From Roseiarcus sp963726105 (GTDB taxonomy: Bacteria > Pseudomonadota > Alphaproteobacteria > Rhizobiales > Beijerinckiaceae), in assembly GCA_963726105.1 (NCBI GenBank), contig CAVSBJ010000012.1, forward strand, positions 615,893-679,892: a DNA stretch of 64,000 nucleotides, written 5' to 3'. The position numbers and the translations under genes are program-made. Below are positions 53,333 to 61,645 of the stretch, piece by piece (within the stretch, counting starts at the first letter, position 1; each line of letters starts with the position of its first letter). The notes under the pieces were generated by a model. That model did not search any database, had not been told where the DNA came from, and saw only the letters and a list, made by a program, of their open reading frames with translations.

Positions 53333-53633
53333 CGGCGACCAGCTTTAGCGCCTCAGTGACAAACTGGCAACGATGTTGCTCAACTGCGACGCTGAATCGA
53401 CTTTGCGAACCGCTCGCTCGCCCAAGACTACTCTATCGAAATGCGCGGGCCAGTCCCCGTCCCGCGACACGGGCAGTTTCACAACCGGCGCAACAGCCCT
53501 AGATTTGACTTTCGTTAAGCGCCCACGATTGTTCGGCGCCAGCGGGTCACTCGAAACTTTTGTCGGCCAAATATTCCTATTTTCCGAATGTCGTGCTATA
53601 GTTCCGCTTTTCCAGAGAAGCGAGGCACGAGCC

Positions 53634-54113
53634 ATGGAACAAACTTCAACACCCGGGCGGCTGCTCAATGTTTTGGGCAAGGCGGTGCGGAGAAAGCGGA
53701 TTTTCGCGCGGCTGCGCGAAGGCTGGGCTTATGACGAGATCGCCGCCGACGAGCGCCTGAGCGCGGAGCGGGTTCGCCAGATCGTGGCGGAGGTTCTCGA
53801 CAAACGGGTGATCGACCGCGGCGTCGACCACGCTCACCTGCAGCTCGAACGCCTGATGCCCGCCTTGCGGATCGTGGGCGAGGCGATCCGGCGTGGAGAG
53901 CTCAAGGCCGTCGCGCCGCTGATCAAACTGATCGATCGGCTCGACAGGCACCAGAACACGGTCGTGGCGAAATATTCCTATGGGCCGGAGGAGCGGCAGC
54001 GCCTGCTCGACAAGGTCAACCGCCTCGTCGACAATCTCCAGCCGGCCGACCGCGAGGCGGCCGAGCCGGCGGGGAACGAGGACGAAAACAATTTCGCTGA
54101 AATTCCCTCGTAA
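53634..54113 (+). CDS. Small helix-turn-helix protein of unknown function inside the ntr cluster
   Basis: A 159-residue protein: MEQTSTPGRLLNVLGKAVRR, then a predicted HTH of sigma-70 region 4 or Fis-like type in LREGWAYDEIAADERLSAER with VRQIVAEVL (residues ~28-58), then a helical HLQLERLMPALRIVGEAIRR and KLIDRLDRHQNTVVAKYSYG. No family is recognised with certainty; a small DNA-binding or terminase-small-subunit-like role is possible. It is on the opposite strand to ntrC and ntrY, which are normally contiguous, and its stop codon lies inside a dispersed repeat head (54109). I choose ATG 53634; the frame is open from 53373 but that part is not protein-like. Confidence 0.65.
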   Translation: MEQTSTPGRLLNVLGKAVRRKRIFARLREGWAYDEIAADERLSAERVRQIVAEVLDKRVIDRGVDHAHLQLERLMPALRIVGEAIRRGELKAVAPLIKLIDRLDRHQNTVVAKYSYGPEERQRLLDKVNRLVDNLQPADREAAEPAGNEDENNFAEIPS

Positions 54114-54219
54114 CCCATTGATAAGGCTCGATTCGGACGAGAGAATCCAAGGAAATCCAAGCTTTTCCAACCCTCGTCGACGGGGGTTTTGGCGGCGAAA
54201 CAGCGACGGGCCAAGAGAA
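54109..54219. repeat. Dispersed repeat head with a different decamer ladder (copy 4)
   Basis: CGTAACCCATTGATAAGGCT then CGATTCGGA matches the head of the copies at 34416 and 61531. Instead of GCGTTTA units it is followed by TCCAA at 54146, 54156 and 54166, again exactly 10 bp apart (AATCCAAGGA, AATCCAAGCT, TTTCCAACCC). A further GGGGGTTTTGGCGGCGAAAC module follows at about 54184, similar to one at 34317-34345. Confidence 0.65.
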
Positions 54220-54362
54220 TCCAAACCGAGGGGCCGGGACCGTCGCCCTAGCCCGGCCTCGCTAAATCACTCGATCAAATGTAAGTATCGCTGGCCCGAG
54301 CACCGCCGCCGATCCCATCAGGCTATGGCGGCGGCCAGCGGCGCGTCCACTCAAGCCCCTTC

Positions 54363-55844
54363 TCAACGGAAGCTCGCAACCCCGCGAAGGTTCAGGTCAC
54401 GGATCTTCTTGCGCAAGGTGTTTCGGTTCAGGCCGAGGATCTCGGCCGCCTTGATCTGGTTGCCGCGCGTCCAGGTCAGCGTCGCGGCGATCAGCGGCGC
54501 CTCGAGGTCGTGCAGCACCCGGTGATAGAGCCCGACCTGAGGGCTCGCGCCGCCGAACGAGTTGAAGAGATCAGCGACCGCGCGCTCCATCGCGGCGTCA
54601 AACCCATCTCCCGAGATCTGCGCGGCCGTCGGCCCGACGCGCTTCCGGCCATCGTCTCCCGCTGCTGGCGGCGCAAACATGGGCGACGCCCCGGCGCTGA
54701 GCTCGGACTCGATCAGCGCCTCCCCGATCACCTCCTGGGGATAGAGCGCCGCCAGGCGACGGGTCAGGTTTTCGAGTTCGCGCACGTTCCCGGGCCACGG
54801 ATACCGGCGGAGCCGCTCCATGGCCGCAGGCTCGAATGTCTTGACCGGGAGCCCCTCCAACGACGCGCGCTGAAAGAACGCGCGCACGAGATCGGGAATG
54901 TCCTCCGGGCGCTCGCGCAAGGGGGGAAGACGCATCGGCACGACATTGAGGCGGAAGAACAAATCCTCCCGAAACGTCCCCTGCTGGATCGCGAAGTGGA
55001 GGTCCTTGTTGGTCGCGGCGACGATCCGAACGTTCGTCTTGATCGGGGTGCGGCCGCCAACCGTCGTGTATTCGCCCTGCTGCAACACCCGAAGAAGCCG
55101 GGTCTGGGCCTCCATCGGCATGTCGCCGATTTCATCGAGAAAGAGGGTTCCCCCTTCCGCCTGTTCAAAGCGGCCAACGGAGCGCGCGGCGGCCCCGGTG
55201 AAGGCGCCCTTCTCGTGGCCGAACAGCTCGCTTTCGATCAGATCACGCGGGATCGCGGCCATGTTGATGGCGACGAACGGCCCGGCTTTGCGCTTGCCGT
55301 AATCGTGCAAGGCTTTCGCGACGAGTTCCTTGCCGGTCCCGGATTCACCGGAAATCATCACCGTAAGATCGGTCTGCATCAGCCTGGCGAGAATACGAAA
55401 AATGTCCTGCATCGCCGGCGAGCGACCAACAATCGGCATCACCTCGCCGGGCGCCTCCGGCTCCTCGCGCCGGCGCTTCGGTTCGGCCAGCGCGCGGCCG
55501 ACGATCGCCACCAGCTCGCGCAAGTCGAAGGGCTTCGGCAGATATTCGTAGGCGCCGCGCTCGGAGGCCTTGATCGCCGTGATGAAGGTATTCTGCGCGC
55601 TCATGACGATGATCGGCAGGTCAGGCCGCATCCGCTTGATGCGCGGCAGGAGGTCAAAAGCGTTGTCGTCGGGCATGACGACGTCGGTGATCACGAGATC
55701 GCCCTCGCCGGCCGCGACCCACCGCCACAGGCCCGCGACAGTTCCGGTCGAGCGGACCTCATAGCCGGCGCGGGTCAACGCCTGATTGAGAACGGTGCGA
55801 ATCCCTGCGTCGTCGTCGGCAACAAGAATATGCCCTGACGGCAT
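54363..55844 (-). CDS. ntrC: Nitrogen regulation response regulator NtrC
   Basis: Sigma-54 activator of nitrogen assimilation genes, 493 residues. Receiver (1-120) with ILVADDDAGIRT and phospho-Asp in DLVITDVVMPDDNAFDLLPR; AAA+ domain (~145-380) with Walker A ISGESGTGKELVAKALHD, the sigma-54-contact GAFTGA in ELFGHEKGAFTGAAARSVG, Walker B GGTLFLDEIGDMPMEAQTRL; C-terminal Fis HTH in LTWTRGNQIKAAEILGLNRN with TLRKKI. ATG 55844 has AAGGAG 9 nt upstream; a GTG 55850 is also in frame. It follows ntrB by 34 bp on the same strand. Confidence 0.96.
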   Translation of the reverse strand: MPSGHILVADDDAGIRTVLNQALTRAGYEVRSTGTVAGLWRWVAAGEGDLVITDVVMPDDNAFDLLPRIKRMRPDLPIIVMSAQNTFITAIKASERGAYEYLPKPFDLRELVAIVGRALAEPKRRREEPEAPGEVMPIVGRSPAMQDIFRILARLMQTDLTVMISGESGTGKELVAKALHDYGKRKAGPFVAINMAAIPRDLIESELFGHEKGAFTGAAARSVGRFEQAEGGTLFLDEIGDMPMEAQTRLLRVLQQGEYTTVGGRTPIKTNVRIVAATNKDLHFAIQQGTFREDLFFRLNVVPMRLPPLRERPEDIPDLVRAFFQRASLEGLPVKTFEPAAMERLRRYPWPGNVRELENLTRRLAALYPQEVIGEALIESELSAGASPMFAPPAAGDDGRKRVGPTAAQISGDGFDAAMERAVADLFNSFGGASPQVGLYHRVLHDLEAPLIAATLTWTRGNQIKAAEILGLNRNTLRKKIRDLNLRGVASFR

Positions 55845-55878
55845 TCCCACTAGCTCCTTCGCCCCCAGGCTCGGCCGA

Positions 55879-56985
55879 TCATCGCGTCGCCGCCCGCGGC
55901 GAGCGCAACGGCATCAGCACGCGAAACATCGTCCTGCGCGGGTGCGATTCGCACTCAATGATGCCTCCGTGGTCGCCAATCAGCTTGGCGACCAGTGCAA
56001 GTCCCAGACCAGAGCCCTGGGCTTTCGTCGTCACGAAGGGATCGAACAGATTGCCGAGGATTTCGGGGGCAATGCCCGGGCCGTTGTCGCGAACGCAGAT
56101 CTCGAGCGGCAAGCCGACCGGTTCGGCGTTCGGCGTCGTCCGCAGGCGAACCCCCGGGCGATACGCCGTTGTCAGCGTGATCTCGCCCTCGATGCTGTCT
56201 TTTCCAATGGCTTCAGCCGCGTTCTTCACTAGATTTAGGAACACCTGGATGAGCTGATCGCGAGATCCAAGCACATCCGGCAGCGAGGGGTCATAGGCCT
56301 CGACAAAGCGGATATGGCGCGCGAAGCCGGCCTGAGCCAAACGCTTCACGTGGTCCAGCACCGCGTGGATATTGAGACTCTCCCATTGCGACGGCGTGGA
56401 GACGGAGAAGGATTGCATCCGGTCAACGAGTTTCACGATCCGATCGGTTTCGTCGCAGATCAGTTGCGTCAGCGCCCGGTCTTCGTCGCTTGCGCCCGCC
56501 TCCAGCAATTGTGCGGCGCCGCGAATGCCGGAGAGGGGGTTTTTTATCTCATGCGCGAGCATGAGGCCCAGCGCGCTGATTGATCGGGCTGCGCTGCGAT
56601 GCGTCAGCTGCCTGTCTATTTTTTCGGCAATCGCACGTTCCTGCAGCATGATCGCTACGGAATCGTCCGTTTGCGACAACGGCGCGACGAAAACATCGAC
56701 ATCTCGACTGCCGATCCGCGGCGTGGAGACGTCGATTTTATAACCGTTAACCGTCGCGCGATTGCTCAGCGCATCGGCGACGAGGGCCAAGATGGGTGAG
56801 TCGAAGGGAAAAAGGTCCGTCAGGCGCGCGCGCAGCAACGTTCCGCGCCCCATATCGAAGAAGGTCTCGGCCGCCGCGTTGACGTCGATCACCATGCCCT
56901 GCACGTCAACCGTGAGCAACGGCTGCGCCAGCGCGTTCAGCACCTTCGTGGCGTCCGGACGCCGTTGAGCCGGGTGCGCGGTCAT
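55879..56985 (-). CDS. ntrB: Nitrogen regulation sensor histidine kinase NtrB
   Basis: Cytosolic kinase/phosphatase of NtrC, controlled by PII. 368 residues: N-terminal PAS (NALAQPLLTVDVQGMVIDVN, AAAETFFDMGRGTLL), HisKA with the phospho-His in LGLMLAHEIKNPLSGIRGAA, and HATPase with FLNLVKNAAEAIGKD (N box), VRDNGPGIAPEILGNLFDPF (G1/F box) and KAQGSGLGLALVAKLIGDHG (G2). No membrane span. ATG 56985 overlaps the dusB stop by 4 bp, so dusB, ntrB and ntrC form one operon; a TTG at 57003 is less likely. Confidence 0.96.
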   Translation of the reverse strand: MTAHPAQRRPDATKVLNALAQPLLTVDVQGMVIDVNAAAETFFDMGRGTLLRARLTDLFPFDSPILALVADALSNRATVNGYKIDVSTPRIGSRDVDVFVAPLSQTDDSVAIMLQERAIAEKIDRQLTHRSAARSISALGLMLAHEIKNPLSGIRGAAQLLEAGASDEDRALTQLICDETDRIVKLVDRMQSFSVSTPSQWESLNIHAVLDHVKRLAQAGFARHIRFVEAYDPSLPDVLGSRDQLIQVFLNLVKNAAEAIGKDSIEGEITLTTAYRPGVRLRTTPNAEPVGLPLEICVRDNGPGIAPEILGNLFDPFVTTKAQGSGLGLALVAKLIGDHGGIIECESHPRRTMFRVLMPLRSPRAATR

Positions 56986-57995
56986 GCCGCCTGCCTTGTC
57001 CAATCGCGATCGAAGGCGCAGGCGAGGAGCCGTCGGACCTGAGTCACGTCCTCGCCGGTCACCAGCTCACGACGCAGCCTTTCGTCAGTTCCGGCCTGAG
57101 CGGCATAGGCCGCGAGATGTTTTCGCGCATGGCGAAGTCCGGAGCGCGGCCCGAGCTTGCCCAGGAGCCACTCGAGATGTTCGAGCGCGGCTTCGCGGCG
57201 CTCCTCTCTAGAAGGCTGACACGCCGGACCGCCGTCATCGAGCGCGCGCGCTAGGGCGCCGACCAGCCAGGGCGCGCCAACAGCCGCGCGCCCGATCATC
57301 ACGCCAGCCGCGCCGGAGAGGGCGAGCATGGTCCGCGCGTCTTTGGCCGTCGCGCAGTCGCCGTTGACGACGACTGGGATCGCGACAGAACTGACGACCG
57401 CTCGAACCGCGGCCCAATCGGCGCGGCCGTCATAGAATTGTGAGCGCGTGCGGCCATGAACAGTCGCCATCTGCGCGCCTGCCCGTTCCGCCCGCCGAGC
57501 AAGCTCCGGCGCGTTCAAGGAGGTTTCGTCCCAGCCAAGGCGCATCTTGACGGTCACGGGAACCGAGACCGCCTCGACCACAGTCGCAATAAGACGCTCG
57601 GCATTATCGAGATCGCGCATCAGCGCCGCGCCAGCCAGAGCTCCCGACACCCGCCGCGATGGGCAACCCATGTTGATGTCAACCAGGACTGCGCCCGCGT
57701 CGACCACCTTGCGCGCGGTTTCCGCTAACGCCTCCGCTTCGCAGCCAACGATCTGAACCGCATGGGGCCCCAACCCCTCGCCCTCGGCTCGGACCGAAGC
57801 CTCCGTGTCGCCACGGAGAAAGGCCTCCGCCGCGACCATCTCGGAAAAGACAAGCGCAGCCCCGAAGCGGCGCGCGATCCGCCGCATTGCCAGATCGCTG
57901 ATCCCCGACATCGGAGCCAGAAGCGCCCGCCCCTCGAGTCGAATCGATCCAATTTTGATCGTCGAGGAGACGCCTAAATTTTGGGCGTAACTCAT
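56982..57995 (-). CDS. dusB: tRNA-dihydrouridine synthase DusB (NifR3)
   Basis: FMN/NADPH enzyme reducing specific uridines in tRNA D-loops. 337 residues: RALLAPMSGISDLAMRRIAR, the FMN-binding QIVGCEAEALAETARKVVDA, the catalytic Cys in LVDINMGCPSRRVSGALAGA (residue ~104), PVTVKMRLGWDETSLNAPEL, MATVHGRTRSQFYDG and VVNGDCATAKDARTMLALSG with VMIGRAAVGAPWL. ATG 57995 (MSYAQNLGV) is used; the frame is open to 58100 without a ribosome site. First gene of the dusB-ntrB-ntrC operon, the classic nifR3-ntrBC order. Confidence 0.95.
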   Translation of the reverse strand: MSYAQNLGVSSTIKIGSIRLEGRALLAPMSGISDLAMRRIARRFGAALVFSEMVAAEAFLRGDTEASVRAEGEGLGPHAVQIVGCEAEALAETARKVVDAGAVLVDINMGCPSRRVSGALAGAALMRDLDNAERLIATVVEAVSVPVTVKMRLGWDETSLNAPELARRAERAGAQMATVHGRTRSQFYDGRADWAAVRAVVSSVAIPVVVNGDCATAKDARTMLALSGAAGVMIGRAAVGAPWLVGALARALDDGGPACQPSREERREAALEHLEWLLGKLGPRSGLRHARKHLAAYAAQAGTDERLRRELVTGEDVTQVRRLLACAFDRDWTRQAA

Positions 57996-58062
57996 TCTGC
58001 CTACACTGTAGTCAGTTGCACTGCGATGGCAAGTGGTGTGCGCCGCAAAACCAATCAGCGTT

Positions 58063-58887
58063 TCACGGGCTATCGCTAGGGCCGGGAAAGAGATGATCAC
58101 TGCGTCCGCTCACCCAATAGGCCGCTAGTCCAATCCACTCATGCACGGCTATCTCGAAGATACGCAGGTTTCGAACCGGCTCGAACGAGAGCCTTAGATC
58201 GTCAGGCCAGCGACCCCGCGTGCGAAAGGCCACAGGATAGGCGATCGGGTGAAAACCAGCTTTCTCGAAAATGCCCATCGAGCGCGGCATATGAAAGGCG
58301 GAGGTGACGATGATCCAGCGCTGGGAAGATTGCGGATGGACGATCGCCGCGGTGAAGCGGGCGTTCTCATCGGTGTTACGTGATTTGTCCTCGATCGTCA
58401 CCCGCTCCGGCGCGATCCCCATTTGCGACATGAATGTTCTGGCTTGCAACGCCTCCGTGGATGTCTTGCCGGCAAACGACGAACTGCCGCTGGTGTAGAC
58501 AACCCGCGCTTGCGGATAGCGCTTGGCCAGGACGACGGCTTCAGTCAGGCGCTCGCCGCCCTCATCGAACACAGTCTCCCGGCGGGCTTTGCTCACTTCA
58601 TCGTCGATCGCCCCGCCGAGCACAACAATGCCCTCGGGAGGAGGCAGATCCGTCGGAGGCAGAGGGAATCGGTCCTCCAACGGCGCGATCAGAATCTTGC
58701 CGACCGGCAATGTCGCCGCTGCGACCAAAATGAGGATCGCGGTCAGCGCCAGTCCGCGCCCCAAACCGACGCGCCGGCCAAAGCACAGCAAGACGCCAAT
58801 GAGCGCGGCGAACAACAACAGGTTGATCGGCGACGCCAGCATCCAGAATAGTTTCGAGGTGAAGAAAATCACCGACCGCAGCCCCAT
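58063..58887 (-). CDS. YdcF/ElyC-family (DUF218) membrane protein
   Basis: A 274-residue protein with two N-terminal transmembrane helices (KLFWMLASPINLLLFAALIG, residues ~12-32, and LGRGLALTAILILVAAATLP) followed by a DUF218 domain: GIVVLGGAIDDEVSKARRET (GG motif, residues ~86-96), ERLTEAVVLAKRYPQARVVY, TSGSSSFAG, IEDKSRNTDENARFTAAIVH and IIVTSAFHMPRSMGIFEKAG. ElyC/SanA/YdcF relatives act in envelope biogenesis (undecaprenyl-phosphate metabolism, vancomycin resistance), but the reaction is unknown. It lies 67 bp upstream of dusB on the same strand. Confidence 0.9.
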   Translation of the reverse strand: MGLRSVIFFTSKLFWMLASPINLLLFAALIGVLLCFGRRVGLGRGLALTAILILVAAATLPVGKILIAPLEDRFPLPPTDLPPPEGIVVLGGAIDDEVSKARRETVFDEGGERLTEAVVLAKRYPQARVVYTSGSSSFAGKTSTEALQARTFMSQMGIAPERVTIEDKSRNTDENARFTAAIVHPQSSQRWIIVTSAFHMPRSMGIFEKAGFHPIAYPVAFRTRGRWPDDLRLSFEPVRNLRIFEIAVHEWIGLAAYWVSGRSDHLFPGPSDSP

Positions 58888-58974
58888 AAGCGCGCCGTTT
58901 CATGGCAAGCGCGGCGGCTTGTCGCAAGCCGCGCGGTCGCCTACCCTTCCCGCTTTCAACCCCAAAGGATCGCG

Positions 58975-60009
58975 ATGAAGCCTGTAAGCGATGTTGTCGC
59001 CGCGATTGGCCGCACCCCCCTCATTAAGCTTCGCGCCGCTTCCGAGGCCACGGGATGCACGATTCTCGGCAAGGCGGAGTTCATGAACCCGGGCGGCTCG
59101 GTCAAGGATCGCGCGGCCTTGGCGATGATCAATGACGCGGTCGCGCGCGGCGCCTTGCGCCCTGGCGGAATGGTCGTCGAAGGCACGGCCGGCAACACAG
59201 GCATCGGCATTGCGATGGTGGCGAGCGCGCTCGGCTATCGCGCCGTGATCGTCATCCCCGACACCCAGGCGCAGGAAAAGAAGGACATGCTGCGCATGGC
59301 CGGCGCGGAATTGATCGAGGTTCCCGCCGTCCCCTATTCAAATCCCAACAATTACGTCCGCTATTCGGGCCGGCTCGCCGAGGCGCTCGCCAAGACCGAA
59401 CCCAACGGCGCCGTCTGGGCGAACCAGTTCGACAATGTCGCCAACCGGCGCGGCCACTACGAAACCACCGGGCCGGAGATCTATGACGATCTCAACGGCG
59501 AAGTTCATGGCTTCGTCAGTGCGGTCGGCAGCGGCGGGACCCTGGCTGGCGTCGGCATGGCCCTCAAAGAGCGCAACTCGAACATCAAGATCGCGCTCGC
59601 TGACCCGTTGGGCGCCGCGCTCTATTCGTTTTACACTTCGGGCGAACTCAAGAGCTCGGGCTCCTCCATTACCGAGGGCATTGGCCAGGGCCGGATCACA
59701 GCCAATCTGGAAGGCGCGCCGGTCGATTTCGCCTACCAGATCCCCGACGAGGAGGCCCTGCCGATCGTGTTCGATCTGGTGGTTCAGGAAGGGTTGCTGC
59801 TCGGCAGTTCCTCGGGGATCAACATCGCCGGCGCCGTTCATCTCGCCCGCGAGCTGGGTCCCGACCACACGATCGTGACCCTCCTCTGCGATTCCGGCGC
59901 CCGCTATGCCTCCAAGCTGTTCAACCCGGCCTTCCTGCGCTCGAAGCATCTCCCGGTGCCCGATTGGCTGGAGGCCAAAGGCAGCGCGCCTCAGGTGTTC
60001 GTGCAATGA
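58975..60009 (+). CDS. cysK: Cysteine synthase (O-acetylserine sulfhydrylase)
   Basis: PLP enzyme making L-cysteine from O-acetylserine and sulfide; 344 residues. The Schiff-base lysine is Lys44 in FMNPGGSVKDRAALAMINDA. The substrate loop GTAGNTGIGIAMVASALGYR, the PLP-phosphate loop GSGGTLAGVGMALKE and the C-terminal TLLCDSGARYASKLFNPAFL are all present. Compared with E. coli CysK it has a longer central and C-terminal part, usual for alphaproteobacterial cysteine synthase A. It starts at ATG 58975 and overlaps the following editing-domain pseudogene by 4 bp. Confidence 0.92.
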   Translation: MKPVSDVVAAIGRTPLIKLRAASEATGCTILGKAEFMNPGGSVKDRAALAMINDAVARGALRPGGMVVEGTAGNTGIGIAMVASALGYRAVIVIPDTQAQEKKDMLRMAGAELIEVPAVPYSNPNNYVRYSGRLAEALAKTEPNGAVWANQFDNVANRRGHYETTGPEIYDDLNGEVHGFVSAVGSGGTLAGVGMALKERNSNIKIALADPLGAALYSFYTSGELKSSGSSITEGIGQGRITANLEGAPVDFAYQIPDEEALPIVFDLVVQEGLLLGSSSGINIAGAVHLARELGPDHTIVTLLCDSGARYASKLFNPAFLRSKHLPVPDWLEAKGSAPQVFVQ

Positions 60010-60624
60010 CACAGGCGCTCTTTCGCGAAGACGCGTATCAAGCCGAGACGGAAGCGACCGTGCTCGCGTCCGAACCGCGCGGAATCGCGCTCGATCGCAC
60101 GGTCTTTTATCCGCAAGGCGGAGGACAGAGCGGCGATCAGGGGACGCTCGAGCTCGAAGACGCCCGCATCGACTGGGCGCTGCGGGACAATGCTTCCGAT
60201 CGTCAACACGATCTACGACTTGGACCGCGCGACCATTCTCCACGTTCCCGCGTATCCGGTGACGGGAGGGTCGGTCGGCGACGCGGACGGGCGGCTTGAC
60301 TTCGATTCGGGCGAGGCCGCTCTCGACAAGGCCGACATCGAGCGCCGGCTCAACCAATTGATCGCGCGCGATGCGGCGGTGAGCCATCGCTGGATCGCCG
60401 ATGCGGAGCTCGAGGCCAACCCCGGCCTGATCAAGACCATGTCGGTCAAGCCGCCGATGGGAACGGGTCGGGTCCGCCTGATCACGATCGAGGGCCTCGA
60501 TCTGCAGCCGTGCGGGGGAACGCATGTCGCGCGCACGGGTGAAATCGGCCATGCCTCAGTGACCGGAATTGAGAAAAAGGGCAAGATCAACCGCCGCGTG
60601 CGCATCGCGCTCGGCGCTGCCTGA
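60006..60624 (+). pseudogene. Broken alanyl-tRNA editing protein (AlaX family)
   Basis: AlaX proteins hydrolyse Ser- or Gly-tRNA(Ala). The start is good (MTQALFREDAYQAETEATVL, LDRTVFYPQGGGQSGDQGTL), but the frame is lost near 60185. The right continuation is in the next frame: VNTIYDLDRATILHVPA, then directly YPVTGGSVGDADGRLDFDSG, NPGLIKTMSVKPPMGTGRVR and LQPCGGTHVARTGEIGHASV. Normally ~45-50 residues with the zinc motif HxxxH (as in HTxLHLL) stand between HVPA and YPVTGG; they are missing. So there is both a frameshift and a deletion of half the zinc site, leaving only CGGTH. It was translationally coupled to cysK. Confidence 0.8.
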
Positions 60625-60639
60625 ACGGATCGAAATTCC

Positions 60640-61485
60640 ATGGCTTCGCGCAACTTCATCACCACCGGTGAACTCGCCGCCGAGCTCGGCAACCCCGATC
60701 TCGGAATCATCGACGCGTCGTGGCACCTGCCCAATACGGCGCGGATTGGCGCGGCCGAGTTTCGCCTGAAGCACATCCCCGGCGCCGTGTTCTTCGACAT
60801 TGACCTCATCGCCGACACCGAGCAGGGCCTCCCGCATATGCTGCCGACGCCCGAGGCGTTCGCGAAGGCGATGACCACGCTCGGTCTTGGCGACGGCATG
60901 CGCTTCGCGGTCTATGACTTCCTCGGCCTCTATGCCGCGGCGCGGGTCTGGTGGACTTTGCGCGCCTATCGCGTCGAGGATGTGCGCATCCTCGAGGGCG
61001 GCCTGCCGCGATGGGTCAAGGAGGGCCGGTCCCTGGAGACAGGCGACGCCCGCCCGAAGCCGCGCCCGTTCGCTCCCCGACCGGCCGATGGCTTCGTCGC
61101 TTCGCTCGAGAAGGTGCGCGCGGCGCTGGCGGACGGTTCGGCGCAGGTGGTGGACGCACGGCCCGCCGAGCGCTTCCGGGGCGCAGTCCCCGAGCCGCGG
61201 CCCGGCGTCAGAAGCGGCCGCATGCCCGGCAGCCTGAACCTGCCCTTCGTCGACATCATCGAGCACGGCTCCCTCAAGGCCCCGGACGCGCTCAGGGCCG
61301 CCTTCGCGGCGCACCATATCGACCTTGGGAAGCCGATCATCACCACCTGCGGATCGGGCGTGACCGCCGCCATCCTGGCGCTGGCGGTGGAGGAAGCCGG
61401 CGGCAAGGTCGAGGGCCTTTACGACGGCTCGTGGGCCGAGTGGGGCTCGCGCGCCGACTGCCCGGTCCTGACCGGGCCGGAGTGA
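60640..61485 (+). CDS. sseA: 3-mercaptopyruvate sulfurtransferase (rhodanese family)
   Basis: Two-rhodanese-domain sulfurtransferase moving sulphane sulphur from 3-mercaptopyruvate to thiols or cyanide; 281 residues. Inactive N-terminal domain (LGIIDASWHLPNTARIGAAE, HIPGAVFFDIDLIADTEQGL, PHMLPTPEAFAKAM) and active C-terminal domain (VVDARPAERFRGAVPEPRPG, GRMPGSLNLPFVDII) with the catalytic loop TTCGSGVTAAILALAVEE (CGSGVTA, mercaptopyruvate type rather than thiosulphate CRxGR). Located downstream of cysK, fitting sulphur amino acid metabolism. ATG 60640. Confidence 0.93.
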   Translation: MASRNFITTGELAAELGNPDLGIIDASWHLPNTARIGAAEFRLKHIPGAVFFDIDLIADTEQGLPHMLPTPEAFAKAMTTLGLGDGMRFAVYDFLGLYAAARVWWTLRAYRVEDVRILEGGLPRWVKEGRSLETGDARPKPRPFAPRPADGFVASLEKVRAALADGSAQVVDARPAERFRGAVPEPRPGVRSGRMPGSLNLPFVDIIEHGSLKAPDALRAAFAAHHIDLGKPIITTCGSGVTAAILALAVEEAGGKVEGLYDGSWAEWGSRADCPVLTGPE

Positions 61486-61530
61486 GGCTGAGCGCCCGTC
61501 CTAGTGTACAACCGCCCACGCGAACCGCCC

Positions 61531-61645
61531 GCGCCTAAACGCCCATAAACGCCAGTAAACGCGCCTAAACGCTCGTAAAATTGCTGGCGCTTACTAGCGT
61601 TTATTTTTCCGAATCGAGCCTTTTCAATGGGTTACGGCCGATTGG
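61531..61645. repeat. Dispersed repeat with decamer ladder (copy 3, inverted)
   Basis: TAAACGC-type units at 61536, 61546, 61556 and 61566, TAAAATT at 61576, then GCGCTTA at 61587 and GCGTTTA at 61597, all on a 10-bp grid within each arm. The head follows in reverse (complement of CCGTAACCCATTGAAAAGGC at 61619-61640). It is the opposite orientation of copy 2 at 34416 and the same orientation as copy 1. Confidence 0.85.

Noticed and set aside
54510..55838. 442-codon open frame on the + strand opposite ntrC
   Set aside because: Arginine-rich composition, no family motif, and it is entirely antisense to the well-conserved ntrC; a GC-rich shadow frame.
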